Of a DNA stretch of 25,508 nt, positions 1-7,482 are shown one piece after another. The notes under the pieces were generated by a model. The model did no database searches, was not told the origin of the DNA, and worked only from the letters and a program-made list of their open reading frames with translations. The translations under genes were made by a program, and so were the position numbers. The stretch's first letter is position 1; each line of letters opens with the position of its first letter. The stretch comes from an uncultured Oscillospiraceae bacterium (GTDB taxonomy: Bacteria > Bacillota > Clostridia > Oscillospirales > Oscillospiraceae). The stretch spans positions 1 to 25,508 of the forward strand of contig CATZRD010000035.1 in the NCBI GenBank assembly GCA_958423465.1, read 5' to 3'.

Positions 1-1454
1 CCAAGGACGCCGGCAAGATCGCCGGTCTGGAGGTCAAGCGTATCATCAACGAGCCCACCGCCGCCGCTCTGGCCTACGGTGTGGATAAGGAGCAGACCCA
101 GAAGATCATGGTCTACGATCTGGGCGGCGGCACCTTCGATGTCTCCATTCTGGAGATCGACGACGGCGTCATCGAGGTGCTGGCCACCGCCGGCAACAAC
201 CGTCTGGGCGGCGACGACTTCGACCAGTGCGTCATGAAGTATCTGGCGGAGGAGTTCAAAAAGACCGAGGGCATCGACCTCACCGGCGACAAGGTGGCCA
301 TGCAGCGGCTGAAGGAGGCCGCCGAAAAGGCCAAGATCGAGCTGAGCGGCGTGACTAGCAGCAACATCAATCTGCCCTATATCACCGCCGACGCCACCGG
401 CCCCAAGCATCTGGACGTGACCCTGACCCGGGCCAAGTTCGACCAGCTCACCGCTCACCTGGTGGAGGCCACCATGGGCCCCGTGCGCCAGGCCATGAGC
501 GACGCCGGCCTCAGCGGCAGCGACATCTCCAAGGTCCTGCTGGTGGGCGGCTCCAGCCGGATCCCCGCCGTGCAGGAGGCCGTCAAGCGCATCACCGGCA
601 AGGAGGGCTTCAAGGGCATCAACCCCGATGAGTGCGTGGCCATGGGCGCCGCCATCCAGGCGGGCGTCCTCACCGGCGACGTGAAGGGCCTGCTGCTGCT
701 GGATGTGACCCCCCTGTCCCTGGGCATCGAGACCATGGGCGGCGTGTGCACCCGCCTCATTGAGCGCAACACCACCATCCCCGCCAAGAAGAGCCAGATC
801 TTCTCCACCGCCGCGGACAACCAGACCTCCGTTGAGGTCAACGTCCTCCAGGGCGAGCGGGAAATGGCCGCAGCCAACAAGAGCCTGGGCCGCTTCCACC
901 TGGACGGCATCGCGCCGGCCCGCCGGGGCGTGCCTCAGATCGAGGTGACCTTCGATATCGACGCCAACGGCATCGTCAACGTCTCCGCCAAGGACCTGGG
1001 CACCGGCAAGGAGCAGCATATCACCATTACCTCCTCCACCAATATGTCCAAGGAGGACATCGAGAAGGCCGTCAAGGAGGCGGAGCAGTTCGCCGCCGAG
1101 GACGCCAAGGTGAAGGAATCCGTGGAGGCCCGCAACCAGGGCGACCAGATGGTCTATCAGGCGGAAAAGACCCTGGGCGAGATGGGCGACAAGATCCCCG
1201 CCGACGACAAGAGCAAGGTCCAGACCGGCATCGACAAGCTGAAGGAGGCCCTGAAGGGCAGCGACACCGCCGCCATCAAGGCCGCCACCGAGGAGCTGCA
1301 GCAGGCGTTCTTCGCCGTCAGCGAGAAGCTGTACCAGCAGGCGGCCCCCCAGGGCGATCCCAACATGGGCGGGCAGCAGCCCGGCGGTGACCAGGGCGGC
1401 CAGCAGTACTACGACGCCGACTACAAAGTCGTGGACGACGACGAGAACAAGTAA
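1..1454 (+). CDS. dnaK: Molecular chaperone DnaK (Hsp70), 5' end outside the window
   Basis: ATP-dependent Hsp70 chaperone that binds unfolded segments in the cytoplasm and works with DnaJ and GrpE. The reading frame is open from base 3, so 483 residues are present and roughly the first 130 of a usual ~610 are missing. The first visible residues include the DnaK stretch E-P-T-A-A-A-L-A-Y-G. Next come the phosphate-2 motif D-L-G-G-G-T-F-D-V near 118, the G-G-S-S-R-I-P loop near 546, the interdomain linker L-L-L-L-D-V-T-P-L-S-L-G near 690, then the substrate-binding and helical lid domains. The tail is Gly/Gln-rich and ends in an acidic motif, as in bacterial DnaK. The internal GTG/Met near base 81 is not a start, because conserved sequence precedes it. 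dnaJ follows 106 nt later, the usual arrangement. Confidence 0.98.
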   Translation, partial: KDAGKIAGLEVKRIINEPTAAALAYGVDKEQTQKIMVYDLGGGTFDVSILEIDDGVIEVLATAGNNRLGGDDFDQCVMKYLAEEFKKTEGIDLTGDKVAMQRLKEAAEKAKIELSGVTSSNINLPYITADATGPKHLDVTLTRAKFDQLTAHLVEATMGPVRQAMSDAGLSGSDISKVLLVGGSSRIPAVQEAVKRITGKEGFKGINPDECVAMGAAIQAGVLTGDVKGLLLLDVTPLSLGIETMGGVCTRLIERNTTIPAKKSQIFSTAADNQTSVEVNVLQGEREMAAANKSLGRFHLDGIAPARRGVPQIEVTFDIDANGIVNVSAKDLGTGKEQHITITSSTNMSKEDIEKAVKEAEQFAAEDAKVKESVEARNQGDQMVYQAEKTLGEMGDKIPADDKSKVQTGIDKLKEALKGSDTAAIKAATEELQQAFFAVSEKLYQQAAPQGDPNMGGQQPGGDQGGQQYYDADYKVVDDDENK

Positions 1455-1461
1455 AAAAACC

Positions 1462-1498
1462 GTTATGCGGGGCCGCTTTCCGGGTGGCTCCGCATAAC
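1462..1498 (+). other. Hairpin between dnaK and dnaJ
   Basis: The arms GTTATGCGG (1462-1470) and CCGCATAAC (1490-1498) pair perfectly. Pairing continues inward through one G.U pair, giving about 13 bp. No T-run follows on the plus strand, so it is not a clear terminator. The A-run at 1453-1459 gives a T-run if read on the minus strand. It may be a processing or mRNA-stability element that sets the dnaK to dnaJ ratio; this is inference. Confidence 0.6.
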
Positions 1499-1560
1499 CG
1501 ACCCTGTATTTACCCGGCCGGAGAGGGGGTCCTCCCCGGCAAGATCGGATGTGAGAGAGT

Positions 1561-2703
1561 ATGGCAGACAATAAGAGAGACTACTACGAGGTCCTGGGCG
1601 TCCAGAAAAACGCAACGGACGCGGAGATCAAAAAAGCGTACCGGAAGCTGGCCAAGGAGAACCACCCGGACCTGAACCCCGGGGACAAGGCGGCGGAGGC
1701 CCGCTTCAAGGAGGCCAACGAGGCCTATGAGGTCCTCAGCGACAGCGATAAGCGCTCCCGGTATGATCAGTTCGGCTTCGCCGGGGTGGACCCCAACTAC
1801 GGCGCCGGCGCCGGCGGCTACGGCGGCGGTTTCGACGGGAACTTCGACTTCGGCGACCTGGGCGACATCTTCGGCAGCTTCTTCGGCGGCGGCTTCGGCG
1901 GGAGCCAGCGGACCCGCACCGGTCCCCAGCGGGGGGAGAGCCTGCGCCTGGGGCTGACCATCTCCTTTGAGGAGGCGGCCTTCGGCTGCGAGAAGGAGGT
2001 CCAGGTGGACCGGGTGGAGGCCTGCGATACCTGCCGGGGCAGCGGCGCCGCGGCGGGCACCAGTCCCGAGACCTGCTCCAACTGCGGCGGCAGCGGCCAG
2101 GTCCAGCAGCGGCGGCAGACTCCCATGGGCGTGTTCGCTACCACCGGCCCCTGCCCCAAGTGCGGCGGCAAGGGCAAGATCATCAAGAATCCCTGCACCA
2201 AGTGCGGCGGCAGCGGCCAGCTCCGCCAGCGGAAGACCATCAAGGTCTCCGTGCCGGCGGGCATCGACAACGGGCAGATCATCTCCCTGCGGGGCCAGGG
2301 CAACGCCGGGCGCAACGGCGGTCCCGCCGGGGACCTGCAGATCGTGGTCACCGTCCGGCCCCATCAGTTCTTCCGTCGGGAGGGGACCGACGTGTACTGC
2401 GACGCGCCCATCACCTTCACCCAGGCGGTGCTGGGCGGCGAGATGGAGATCCCCACCATTGACGGCAAGGTGAAGTACGATATCCCCGAGGGGACCCAGA
2501 CCGGGACCACCTTCCGCCTGCGGGGCAAGGGCATCCCCAATGTGAACGGCCGGGGCCGGGGCGACCAGTATGTCACCGTCTACATCGAGACGCCCCGGAA
2601 CCTGAACCGGGAGCAGAAGGAAGCCCTGCGGAAGTTCAGCGAGACCCTGAAGGAGAACAACTACGAGGACCGCTGGAGCTTCTTTAAGAAATTCAAGAAA
2701 TAA
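1561..2703 (+). CDS. dnaJ: Chaperone protein DnaJ (Hsp40, type I)
   Basis: Co-chaperone that delivers substrates to DnaK and stimulates its ATPase. It has 380 residues, normal for the family. The J domain covers residues about 6-70 with the diagnostic H-P-D at 35-37. A Gly/Phe-rich linker (about 71-125) contains F-G-S-F-F-G-G-G. Four CxxCxGxG zinc repeats start at C155, C172, C198 and C212 and bind two zinc ions. The C-terminal substrate-binding domains follow. The ATG is preceded by a modest GTGAGAG-like ribosome-binding site. It lies downstream of dnaK and 25 nt upstream of rpiB, so the three genes may share a transcript. Confidence 0.98.
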   Translation: MADNKRDYYEVLGVQKNATDAEIKKAYRKLAKENHPDLNPGDKAAEARFKEANEAYEVLSDSDKRSRYDQFGFAGVDPNYGAGAGGYGGGFDGNFDFGDLGDIFGSFFGGGFGGSQRTRTGPQRGESLRLGLTISFEEAAFGCEKEVQVDRVEACDTCRGSGAAAGTSPETCSNCGGSGQVQQRRQTPMGVFATTGPCPKCGGKGKIIKNPCTKCGGSGQLRQRKTIKVSVPAGIDNGQIISLRGQGNAGRNGGPAGDLQIVVTVRPHQFFRREGTDVYCDAPITFTQAVLGGEMEIPTIDGKVKYDIPEGTQTGTTFRLRGKGIPNVNGRGRGDQYVTVYIETPRNLNREQKEALRKFSETLKENNYEDRWSFFKKFKK

Positions 2704-2728
2704 GCGTTTGTGTGAAGGAGGAAGACAT

Positions 2729-3169
2729 ATGAAGATCGCGATGGCGTCGGACCACGGCGGGTTCGGCCTGAAGGAGGACCTGCGGGCCTGGCTGACGGAG
2801 CAGGGCCACCAGGTGGTGGACTGCGGCTGCTATGGGACGGAGAGCTGCGACTACCCGGAGTTCGGGGAGGCCGCCGCCCGCAAGGTGGCCGCCGGAGAAT
2901 GTGAGCGGGGCATCGTGGTATGCACCACCGGTATCGGCATCTCCATTTCCGCCAACAAGGTGAAGGGGATTCGCTGCGCCCTGTGCGGCGAGCCGTGGAG
3001 CGCGGAGATGTGCCGCCGCCACAACGACGCCAACATGCTGGCCCTGGGGGCCGGGGCGACGGGCCCCCTGCTGGCCCGGAAGATCGTGGAGGCCTTCCTG
3101 ACCTTTGAGTTCGAGGGCGGACGGCACCAGCGCCGGGTAAACAAGATGATGGCCATTGAGGAGCGGTAA
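2729..3169 (+). CDS. rpiB: Ribose-5-phosphate isomerase B (RpiB/LacAB family)
   Basis: Interconverts ribose 5-phosphate and ribulose 5-phosphate in the non-oxidative pentose phosphate pathway. The 146-residue product is the normal length. It begins M-K-I-A-M-A-S-D-H-G-G and contains the cysteine loop V-V-C-T-T-G-I-G, the A-N-K segment and the R-R-H-N-D-A-N motif typical of RpiB. The start chosen is the ATG at 2729, because AAGGAGG at 2715-2721 lies 7 nt upstream and the protein then starts at the conserved first strand; an in-frame GTG at 2708 would add seven unconserved residues. The last 27 coding bases plus a few more are repeated at 3326-3355, after a hairpin-rich insert. LacA/LacB-type sugar isomerases are related alternatives, but the length and sequence fit RpiB. 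Confidence 0.93.
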   Translation: MKIAMASDHGGFGLKEDLRAWLTEQGHQVVDCGCYGTESCDYPEFGEAAARKVAAGECERGIVVCTTGIGISISANKVKGIRCALCGEPWSAEMCRRHNDANMLALGAGATGPLLARKIVEAFLTFEFEGGRHQRRVNKMMAIEER

Positions 3170-3171
3170 GC
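3142..3171 (+). repeat. 30-nt direct repeat, copy 1 (3' end of rpiB)
   Basis: These 30 bases, including the rpiB stop codon, are identical to 3326-3355. The copies are offset by 184 nt, so the second copy is not in the rpiB frame. The match ends after the base C following TAAG (T3172 versus G3356). Confidence 0.95.
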
Positions 3172-3325
3172 TTCGGATATCGCCAGAGTGATCCCCCCGT
3201 CCGCCGCGAGTGCGGCGTACAAGCGTTTTGCCGAAGGCAAAACCTTGGCGCAGGGGCAATTCATTTGCCCCGAGCAGTTTGATCAGCTCGGGGGCCCCGC
3301 AGGATGGAACATCCTGTGGGGTGGC
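3172..3325. repeat. Multi-hairpin intergenic element between duplicated rpiB ends
   Basis: The 154 nt between the two 30-nt copies is packed with stem-loops. These are 3202-3207/3212-3217 (6 bp, loop GAGT); 3225-3232/3236-3243 (8 bp, GTTTTGCC, loop GAA); 3253-3259/3265-3271 (7 bp); 3268-3275/3286-3293 (8 bp, overlapping and so competing with the previous one); and 3295-3305/3311-3321 (11 bp with one G.U pair). No open reading frame of credible coding character is present. The form fits a small palindromic interspersed or MITE-like element, or a structured RNA. Its identity is unknown. Confidence 0.65.
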
Positions 3326-3355
3326 CAAGATGATGGCCATTGAGGAGCGGTAAGC
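3326..3355 (+). repeat. 30-nt direct repeat, copy 2 (duplicated rpiB end)
   Basis: Exact second copy of 3142-3171. It has no rpiB coding context here and looks like the far side of an insertion or a duplication. Confidence 0.95.
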
Positions 3356-3410
3356 GCCCCTCTGGCAGACCGGACCAATAAAATGCCGGGAAACGAGAAA
3401 GAATACACAG

Positions 3411-3447
3411 CGGGGGCCGGAAGGCGTCTGTCGCCTTCCGGCCCCCG
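3411..3447 (+). terminator. Long GC hairpin, probable terminator of the rpiB unit
   Basis: A perfect 16-bp stem, 3411-3426 with 3432-3447, has the loop TCTGT. The T-run after it is poor (TCTAGG), so it may terminate weakly or work as a boundary. It separates rpiB from the gene at 3497. Confidence 0.6.
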
Positions 3448-3496
3448 TCTAGGCTGCGGCCGGGATGAAAGAAACGCCCGGAAAGGGGGAACGTCT

Positions 3497-3814
3497 GTGA
3501 CCAAGGGATACCAAAGCTACCGTGGACGGAGGGACCGGGGCCATAAGCTGCTGATCGTGCTGCTGGCGCTGGTGCTGCTGGCGGCCTGCGCCTATTTGCT
3601 GGCCCAGCGCTATATCACTTATACCGACGACGGGGGGATGCGGCTGGATCTGCCCTTCTTCTCCCAGGGGGAGGACCCCGCCGGCGGGGACGGCGGCCCG
3701 GATGCGGCGCCCGCCGGGGGCGAGACGGAGCGTTCTCCCCGGGAGACCGGGACCGCTCTGGAACGGTTCCCGGCGCCGGGACCGGAGGGCCTCCCGCTGC
3801 ATGTTAATTTTTAG
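3497..3814 (+). CDS. Small membrane-anchored protein of unknown function, possibly truncated
   Basis: I do not recognise a functional domain. With the GTG at 3497 (AAAGGGGG at 3482-3489 upstream), the product has 105 residues: a basic N-terminus (about 1-17), one hydrophobic segment (about 18-36, L-L-I-V-L-L-A-L-V-L-L), then an outside-facing tail rich in Gly, Pro, Asp and Glu. The architecture is that of an N-terminal membrane anchor plus flexible linker, normally followed by a folded extracellular domain. Here the protein stops right after the linker, so it may be the remnant of a longer gene or a genuine small protein. An earlier ATG at 3383 lies before the 16-bp hairpin and has no ribosome-binding site, so it was not used. 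Confidence 0.6.
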   Translation: MTKGYQSYRGRRDRGHKLLIVLLALVLLAACAYLLAQRYITYTDDGGMRLDLPFFSQGEDPAGGDGGPDAAPAGGETERSPRETGTALERFPAPGPEGLPLHVNF

Positions 3815-3835
3815 ACAACTTTTGAAAGATGTCTA

Positions 3836-3864
3836 TGGAAATTTCCGGAAACTTATGATATACT
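3836..3864 (+). promoter_or_regulatory. Probable sigma-A promoter of the V/A-ATPase operon
   Basis: TGGAAA (3836-3841) and TATACT (3859-3864) are separated by 17 nt, inside an AT-rich stretch in an otherwise GC-rich region. An overlapping TATGAT (3854-3859) is a second possible -10. The predicted start is near 3871, about 57 nt ahead of the first gene. Confidence 0.6.
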
Positions 3865-3927
3865 AGCTGACATAACTGACTGGCGTACCCTAAAGCGTAG
3901 ATCGCCTATGAGGAAAGGGGTGAACTG

Positions 3928-4242
3928 ATGTCATTGGAAGCTATTACCAGGATCCGCGCGGTGGAGGACGGCGTGGAGCAGTCCCAGGTCCAGGCAAGGG
4001 CCCAGGGCCAGAAGCTGATCGCCGACGCCCAGCGGGAGGGCCGGGAGGCTCTGGAGCAGAGCCGCCGGGAGACCGCCGGGGAGAACCGGCGGACCATGGC
4101 CCAGGCGGAGGAGACCGCGGCGAAGCGCCGGGAGGAGATCCTGGCCCAGGCGGCGGAGGACTGCCGGGCGTTGAAGGCCCAGGCCGCCGCCCGCGCGGAG
4201 CAGGCGGTCCGGCGGATCGTAGAAAGGGTGGTAGAAGAATAA
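3928..4242 (+). CDS. V/A-type ATPase peripheral stalk subunit (G/H type, NtpF-like)
   Basis: A 104-residue, almost wholly helical, Ala/Glu/Arg/Gln-rich protein with coiled-coil character and no membrane segment. Such proteins pair with subunit E to form the peripheral stalk (stator) of V/A-type ATPases. The sequence alone is weakly conserved in this family. The assignment rests on size, coiled-coil composition and position as first gene of the operon, the same place as ntpF of Enterococcus hirae and ahaH of archaea. The ATG follows AAAGGGGTGA. Its stop codon is immediately followed by the start of the subunit I gene with no spacer, indicating translational coupling. Confidence 0.85.
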   Translation: MSLEAITRIRAVEDGVEQSQVQARAQGQKLIADAQREGREALEQSRRETAGENRRTMAQAEETAAKRREEILAQAAEDCRALKAQAAARAEQAVRRIVERVVEE

Positions 4243-6210
4243 ATGGCCATTGTCAAAATGAAGCGTCTGCGGCTCATTGCGATGGCCCGGGACCAGGACA
4301 AGCTGGCGGAGGACCTGCTGAACGCGGGCTGCGTGGAGATCAGCCAGCCGCCCCAGGAGCAGCGGGAGGGCTATGAGGGCCTTTTGTGCCGGGACAGCGC
4401 GGAGCTGCCCCGGGACCGGGCCGGGCTCAGCCAGCTGCAAAGCGCGCTGGACGTGCTGAAGAAGCTGGCGCCGGTGAAGGAGGGACTGCTTGCCCCCCGG
4501 CGGCAGGTGGACCGGCGGGAGCTGCTGGACGGCGGGACCCGGGAGCGGGCCTGCCGCCTGGCGGAGGAGATCAACAGCCGGTCCAAGACCCTGGGACAGC
4601 TGGCCGCCCGGGAGACCCGCCTGCGTGCCGACGCCCTGGCGCTGGCGCCCTGGGCGGACTGCGACACCCCTCTGGAGGACAGAGGGACCCGCTTCGTATC
4701 CCGGCTGCTGGGCACGGCGCCCGCCGGGGTGGACTTCGACGCCTTGGCCGGCGCTTTGGCTGAGGCGGTGGAGGAAGCGGAGGTCACAAGGCTCTCCGCC
4801 GACCGGGAGCAGCAGTACCTGGAGGTGCTGGTGTACCGGCCCCGGGAGCAGGAGGCGCTGGAGTGCCTGCGCGCCTTCGGCTTTTCCCTGGCGCAGCTCA
4901 AGGAGCTGACGGGGACGGCCCGGGAGAACCTCCGGGCGTTGGACGGCCAGCTGGCGGAGATCGACGGCCAGCGCCGCCGGGTGACCGAGGAGATCCGGAC
5001 CCTGGGCGACCGCCGGGAGGAGCTGAAGCTGGCCTGCGACAGTATGCGGCAGGTCCTGGCGGTGGAGGAGGCCAAGGAGCGGGTCCTCACCGGAGGGGCG
5101 ATCCTCTGCCTGGACGGCTGGGTCCCCGCGCCGGAGACGGAAAAGCTGGAGAAGCTCCTGGCGGGCTACGACTGCGCCTGGGAGCTGACGGACCCCGCGC
5201 CGGAGGAGTACCCCCAGACGCCGGTAAAGCTGAAAAACGGCGCGTTCAGCCGGTGCATGAATACCATCACGGAGATGTATTCCCTGCCCGCCTATGACGG
5301 CGTGGACCCCAATCCCCTCATGGCCCCCTTCTTCATCCTGTTTTTCGGGTTCATGATGGCGGATATGGCCTACGGCCTGCTGATGATCGTGGGCTCGGCG
5401 GTGTATCTGCGGAAGGCCCGGCCGAAGAATCCCTATTTCATGGAGATGATCTTCTGGTGCGGCATCAGCACCTTCATCGTGGGGGCCCTCACCGGCGGCT
5501 TCTTCGGGGATTTCATTCCCCAGCTGCTGAGCATCATCGATCCCGCCAGCACCTTTGAGATGCCGGCGCTGGTCACGCCTCTGGACGATATCGTGGCCAT
5601 TATGATCGGGTCGCTGATTCTGGGCGTGATCCAGATTTTTACCGGCATGGGCATCAGCGTGTACCGGAAGGTGAAGGAGGGCGACTTTATCGACGCCCTC
5701 TTCAGCGAGATCTCCTGGTGGATCATCCTGGCGGGTCTGGGCCTCTGGATCTGCGGCATGATGGTGTCCGGCGTCCCGGCGGTTCTGGGGACCGCGGGGA
5801 AGGCCGCCCTCATCGTCGGCGCGCTGATGCTGGCCGTGGGCGGCACCCGGAACGCCAGGGGGTTCGGCAAGGTGACGGCCCTGGTGGGCATTGTGTACAA
5901 CGGCGTCACCGGGTATTTCAGCGATACCCTGTCCTATATCCGGCTCATGGCCCTGATGGTATCCGGCAGCGTCATCGCCTCCGTGTTCAACACCCTGGGG
6001 GCCACCTTCGGAAACGTGATCCTGTTCGTGATCATTTCCATGCTGGGCAACGCGCTGAACTTTGCTTTGAACCTGCTGGGCTGCTACGTCCATGACCTGC
6101 GCCTGCAGTGTCTGGAGTTCTTCGGCCGGTTCTATAAGGAGGGCGGCAAGCCCTTCGCGCCCCTGTCCATTCAAACAAACTATGTAGACGTCATTAAGGA
6201 GGAACATTGA
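4243..6210 (+). CDS. ntpI: V/A-type ATPase subunit I (a-subunit)
   Basis: Membrane stator subunit that forms the ion half-channels beside the rotor ring. It has 655 residues, normal for bacterial and archaeal subunit I. The N-terminal ~330 residues are soluble and helical (dumbbell-shaped arm). From about base 5300 there are about seven to eight hydrophobic segments. The essential channel arginine is visible as R567 in S-Y-I-R-L-M-A-L (codon at 5941), the equivalent of the conserved arginine in eukaryotic subunit a. It starts directly at the upstream stop codon and ends 1 nt before subunit K. Confidence 0.96.
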   Translation: MAIVKMKRLRLIAMARDQDKLAEDLLNAGCVEISQPPQEQREGYEGLLCRDSAELPRDRAGLSQLQSALDVLKKLAPVKEGLLAPRRQVDRRELLDGGTRERACRLAEEINSRSKTLGQLAARETRLRADALALAPWADCDTPLEDRGTRFVSRLLGTAPAGVDFDALAGALAEAVEEAEVTRLSADREQQYLEVLVYRPREQEALECLRAFGFSLAQLKELTGTARENLRALDGQLAEIDGQRRRVTEEIRTLGDRREELKLACDSMRQVLAVEEAKERVLTGGAILCLDGWVPAPETEKLEKLLAGYDCAWELTDPAPEEYPQTPVKLKNGAFSRCMNTITEMYSLPAYDGVDPNPLMAPFFILFFGFMMADMAYGLLMIVGSAVYLRKARPKNPYFMEMIFWCGISTFIVGALTGGFFGDFIPQLLSIIDPASTFEMPALVTPLDDIVAIMIGSLILGVIQIFTGMGISVYRKVKEGDFIDALFSEISWWIILAGLGLWICGMMVSGVPAVLGTAGKAALIVGALMLAVGGTRNARGFGKVTALVGIVYNGVTGYFSDTLSYIRLMALMVSGSVIASVFNTLGATFGNVILFVIISMLGNALNFALNLLGCYVHDLRLQCLEFFGRFYKEGGKPFAPLSIQTNYVDVIKEEH

Positions 6211-6211
6211 C

Positions 6212-6703
6212 ATGGCAGCTTTCTTTGAAGCGTTTGGCGGCATCGGTCTGGCCTATCTGGGCGCGGCCCTGGCTGTGGCCCTGTGCTGCATCGGCTCCGC
6301 CAAGGGTACCGGTATGGCCGGCGAGGCCGCTACCGGCGTCATCAGCGAGTCCCCGGAGAACTTCTCCAAGTGCATGATCCTGCAGGTGCTTCCCGGCACC
6401 CAGGGCCTGTACGGCATCGTAGCGTGGTTCATGGTGCTGCTGAAGCTGAACGTGTTCGGCGGCAGCATGGTGCAGCTCACCATTTCCCAGGGCATGACCC
6501 TCTTCTGCGCCTGCCTGCCCATCGCGCTGGGCGGTCTGCTTTCCGCCATCGCCCAGGGCCGGGTGGCCGCCGCCTCCATCAACATCGTGGCCAAGCGCCC
6601 GGAGGAGTCCACCAAGGGCATCATCCTGTGCGGTATCGTGGAGTTCTATGCCATTTTGTCCCTGGTGGCCACCATCCTGCTGGTGCTGATGTATCAGCTG
6701 TAA
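6212..6703 (+). CDS. ntpK: V/A-type ATPase subunit K (proteolipid rotor ring), sodium-type
   Basis: Rotor-ring subunit of the membrane sector. It has 163 residues in two hairpins, so four transmembrane helices. It matches the E. hirae NtpK sodium site: L60, T63 and Q64 in L-P-G-T-Q-G, Q115 in A-I-A-Q-G-R, and the ion-carrying E144 in I-V-E-F-Y-A. These correspond to L61, T64, Q65, Q110 and E139 of E. hirae. The site predicts sodium rather than proton coupling, by analogy. The start ATG follows AAGGAGG and lies 1 nt after subunit I. Confidence 0.96.
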   Translation: MAAFFEAFGGIGLAYLGAALAVALCCIGSAKGTGMAGEAATGVISESPENFSKCMILQVLPGTQGLYGIVAWFMVLLKLNVFGGSMVQLTISQGMTLFCACLPIALGGLLSAIAQGRVAAASINIVAKRPEESTKGIILCGIVEFYAILSLVATILLVLMYQL

Positions 6704-6746
6704 TGGGCCGGCACACCCACCCTGTTGGAAAGGCGGTAGCCCATAC

Positions 6747-7436
6747 ATGAACGGAATCGAAAAGATCACCGCGCGCATTGAGGCCGACGGGAAAAGCGCG
6801 GTGGAGGAGATCCTCCGCCAGGCCGGCGAAAAGGCCGACGCCGTCCGCGGGGAGTACGCGCGGCAGGCCCAGGCGGAGGCCGAGCAGGCCCGCCGGACCG
6901 GAGACGAGGCCGCCCAGCGCCAGCTGGAGCGGCTGGAGAGCGCCGCCCGCATGGAGGCCCGCAAGGAGCTGCTCTCGGCCAAGCAGACCTGTCTGGACGA
7001 GACCTTTGACGCGGCGCTCCGGCGTCTGACGGAGCTGCCGGAGGCGGATTACGCCGCTCTGCTGGCCCGCATGGCGGCCCGGGAGTCCAGGACCGGACGG
7101 GAGGAGATCATCCTCAGTTCCCGGGACCGGGACCGGGTGGGGCCCCAGGTGGCGGCCCAGGCCAACGCCCTGCTGGCGAAAGACGCGGCCCCCCAGCTGG
7201 CCCGGGACCTGGCCGACGGGTCCCGGACCGGAGAGATCCTCTCCAGGGTGGTCACCGGAGCCAGCGCCATTTTGCAGGGCGCCGCCCTGCTGACGCTGTC
7301 CCAGGAGACCCGGGACATGGCCGGCGGGCTGATCCTGAAGGACGGCAACGTGGAGATCAACTGCTCCTTTGAGGCCCAGCTCCGGGCCTTGCGGGAGAGC
7401 ATGGCCGCGGAGATCGCCGGCATCCTGTTTGCCTGA
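6747..7436 (+). CDS. ntpE: V/A-type ATPase subunit E (peripheral stalk)
   Basis: Stator subunit that pairs with the small G/H-type coil and binds the head of the enzyme. It has 229 residues. The N-terminal half is a long charged helix (Glu/Ala/Arg-rich, about 1-110) and the C-terminal half is a mixed fold containing the I-L-K-D-G-N-V-E-I-N-C-S-F-E segment typical of subunit E. The start ATG at 6747 is preceded by AAAGGCGG. It sits between K and C, as in other V/A operons. Confidence 0.93.
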   Translation: MNGIEKITARIEADGKSAVEEILRQAGEKADAVRGEYARQAQAEAEQARRTGDEAAQRQLERLESAARMEARKELLSAKQTCLDETFDAALRRLTELPEADYAALLARMAARESRTGREEIILSSRDRDRVGPQVAAQANALLAKDAAPQLARDLADGSRTGEILSRVVTGASAILQGAALLTLSQETRDMAGGLILKDGNVEINCSFEAQLRALRESMAAEIAGILFA

Positions 7437-7482
7437 GCGGCGCGGCTTTGATGAGGAGAGATCCAGGAAGGAGGATGGCCTT

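Noticed and set aside
3172..3325. CRISPR array
   Set aside because: The stems differ in sequence and there is no regularly spaced repeat. Only the two flanking 30-nt copies are identical, and they are rpiB sequence.
3142..3355. Insertion sequence with transposase
   Set aside because: The interval is only 154 nt and codes for no protein. Any mobility would have to depend on an enzyme encoded elsewhere.
3931..6243. 770-codon open frame on the minus strand opposite the stalk and subunit I genes
   Set aside because: It is the complement of well-conserved ATPase genes, has a His/Gln/Pro/Gly-rich composition typical of antisense GC-rich frames, and has no ribosome-binding site or family-like motifs.
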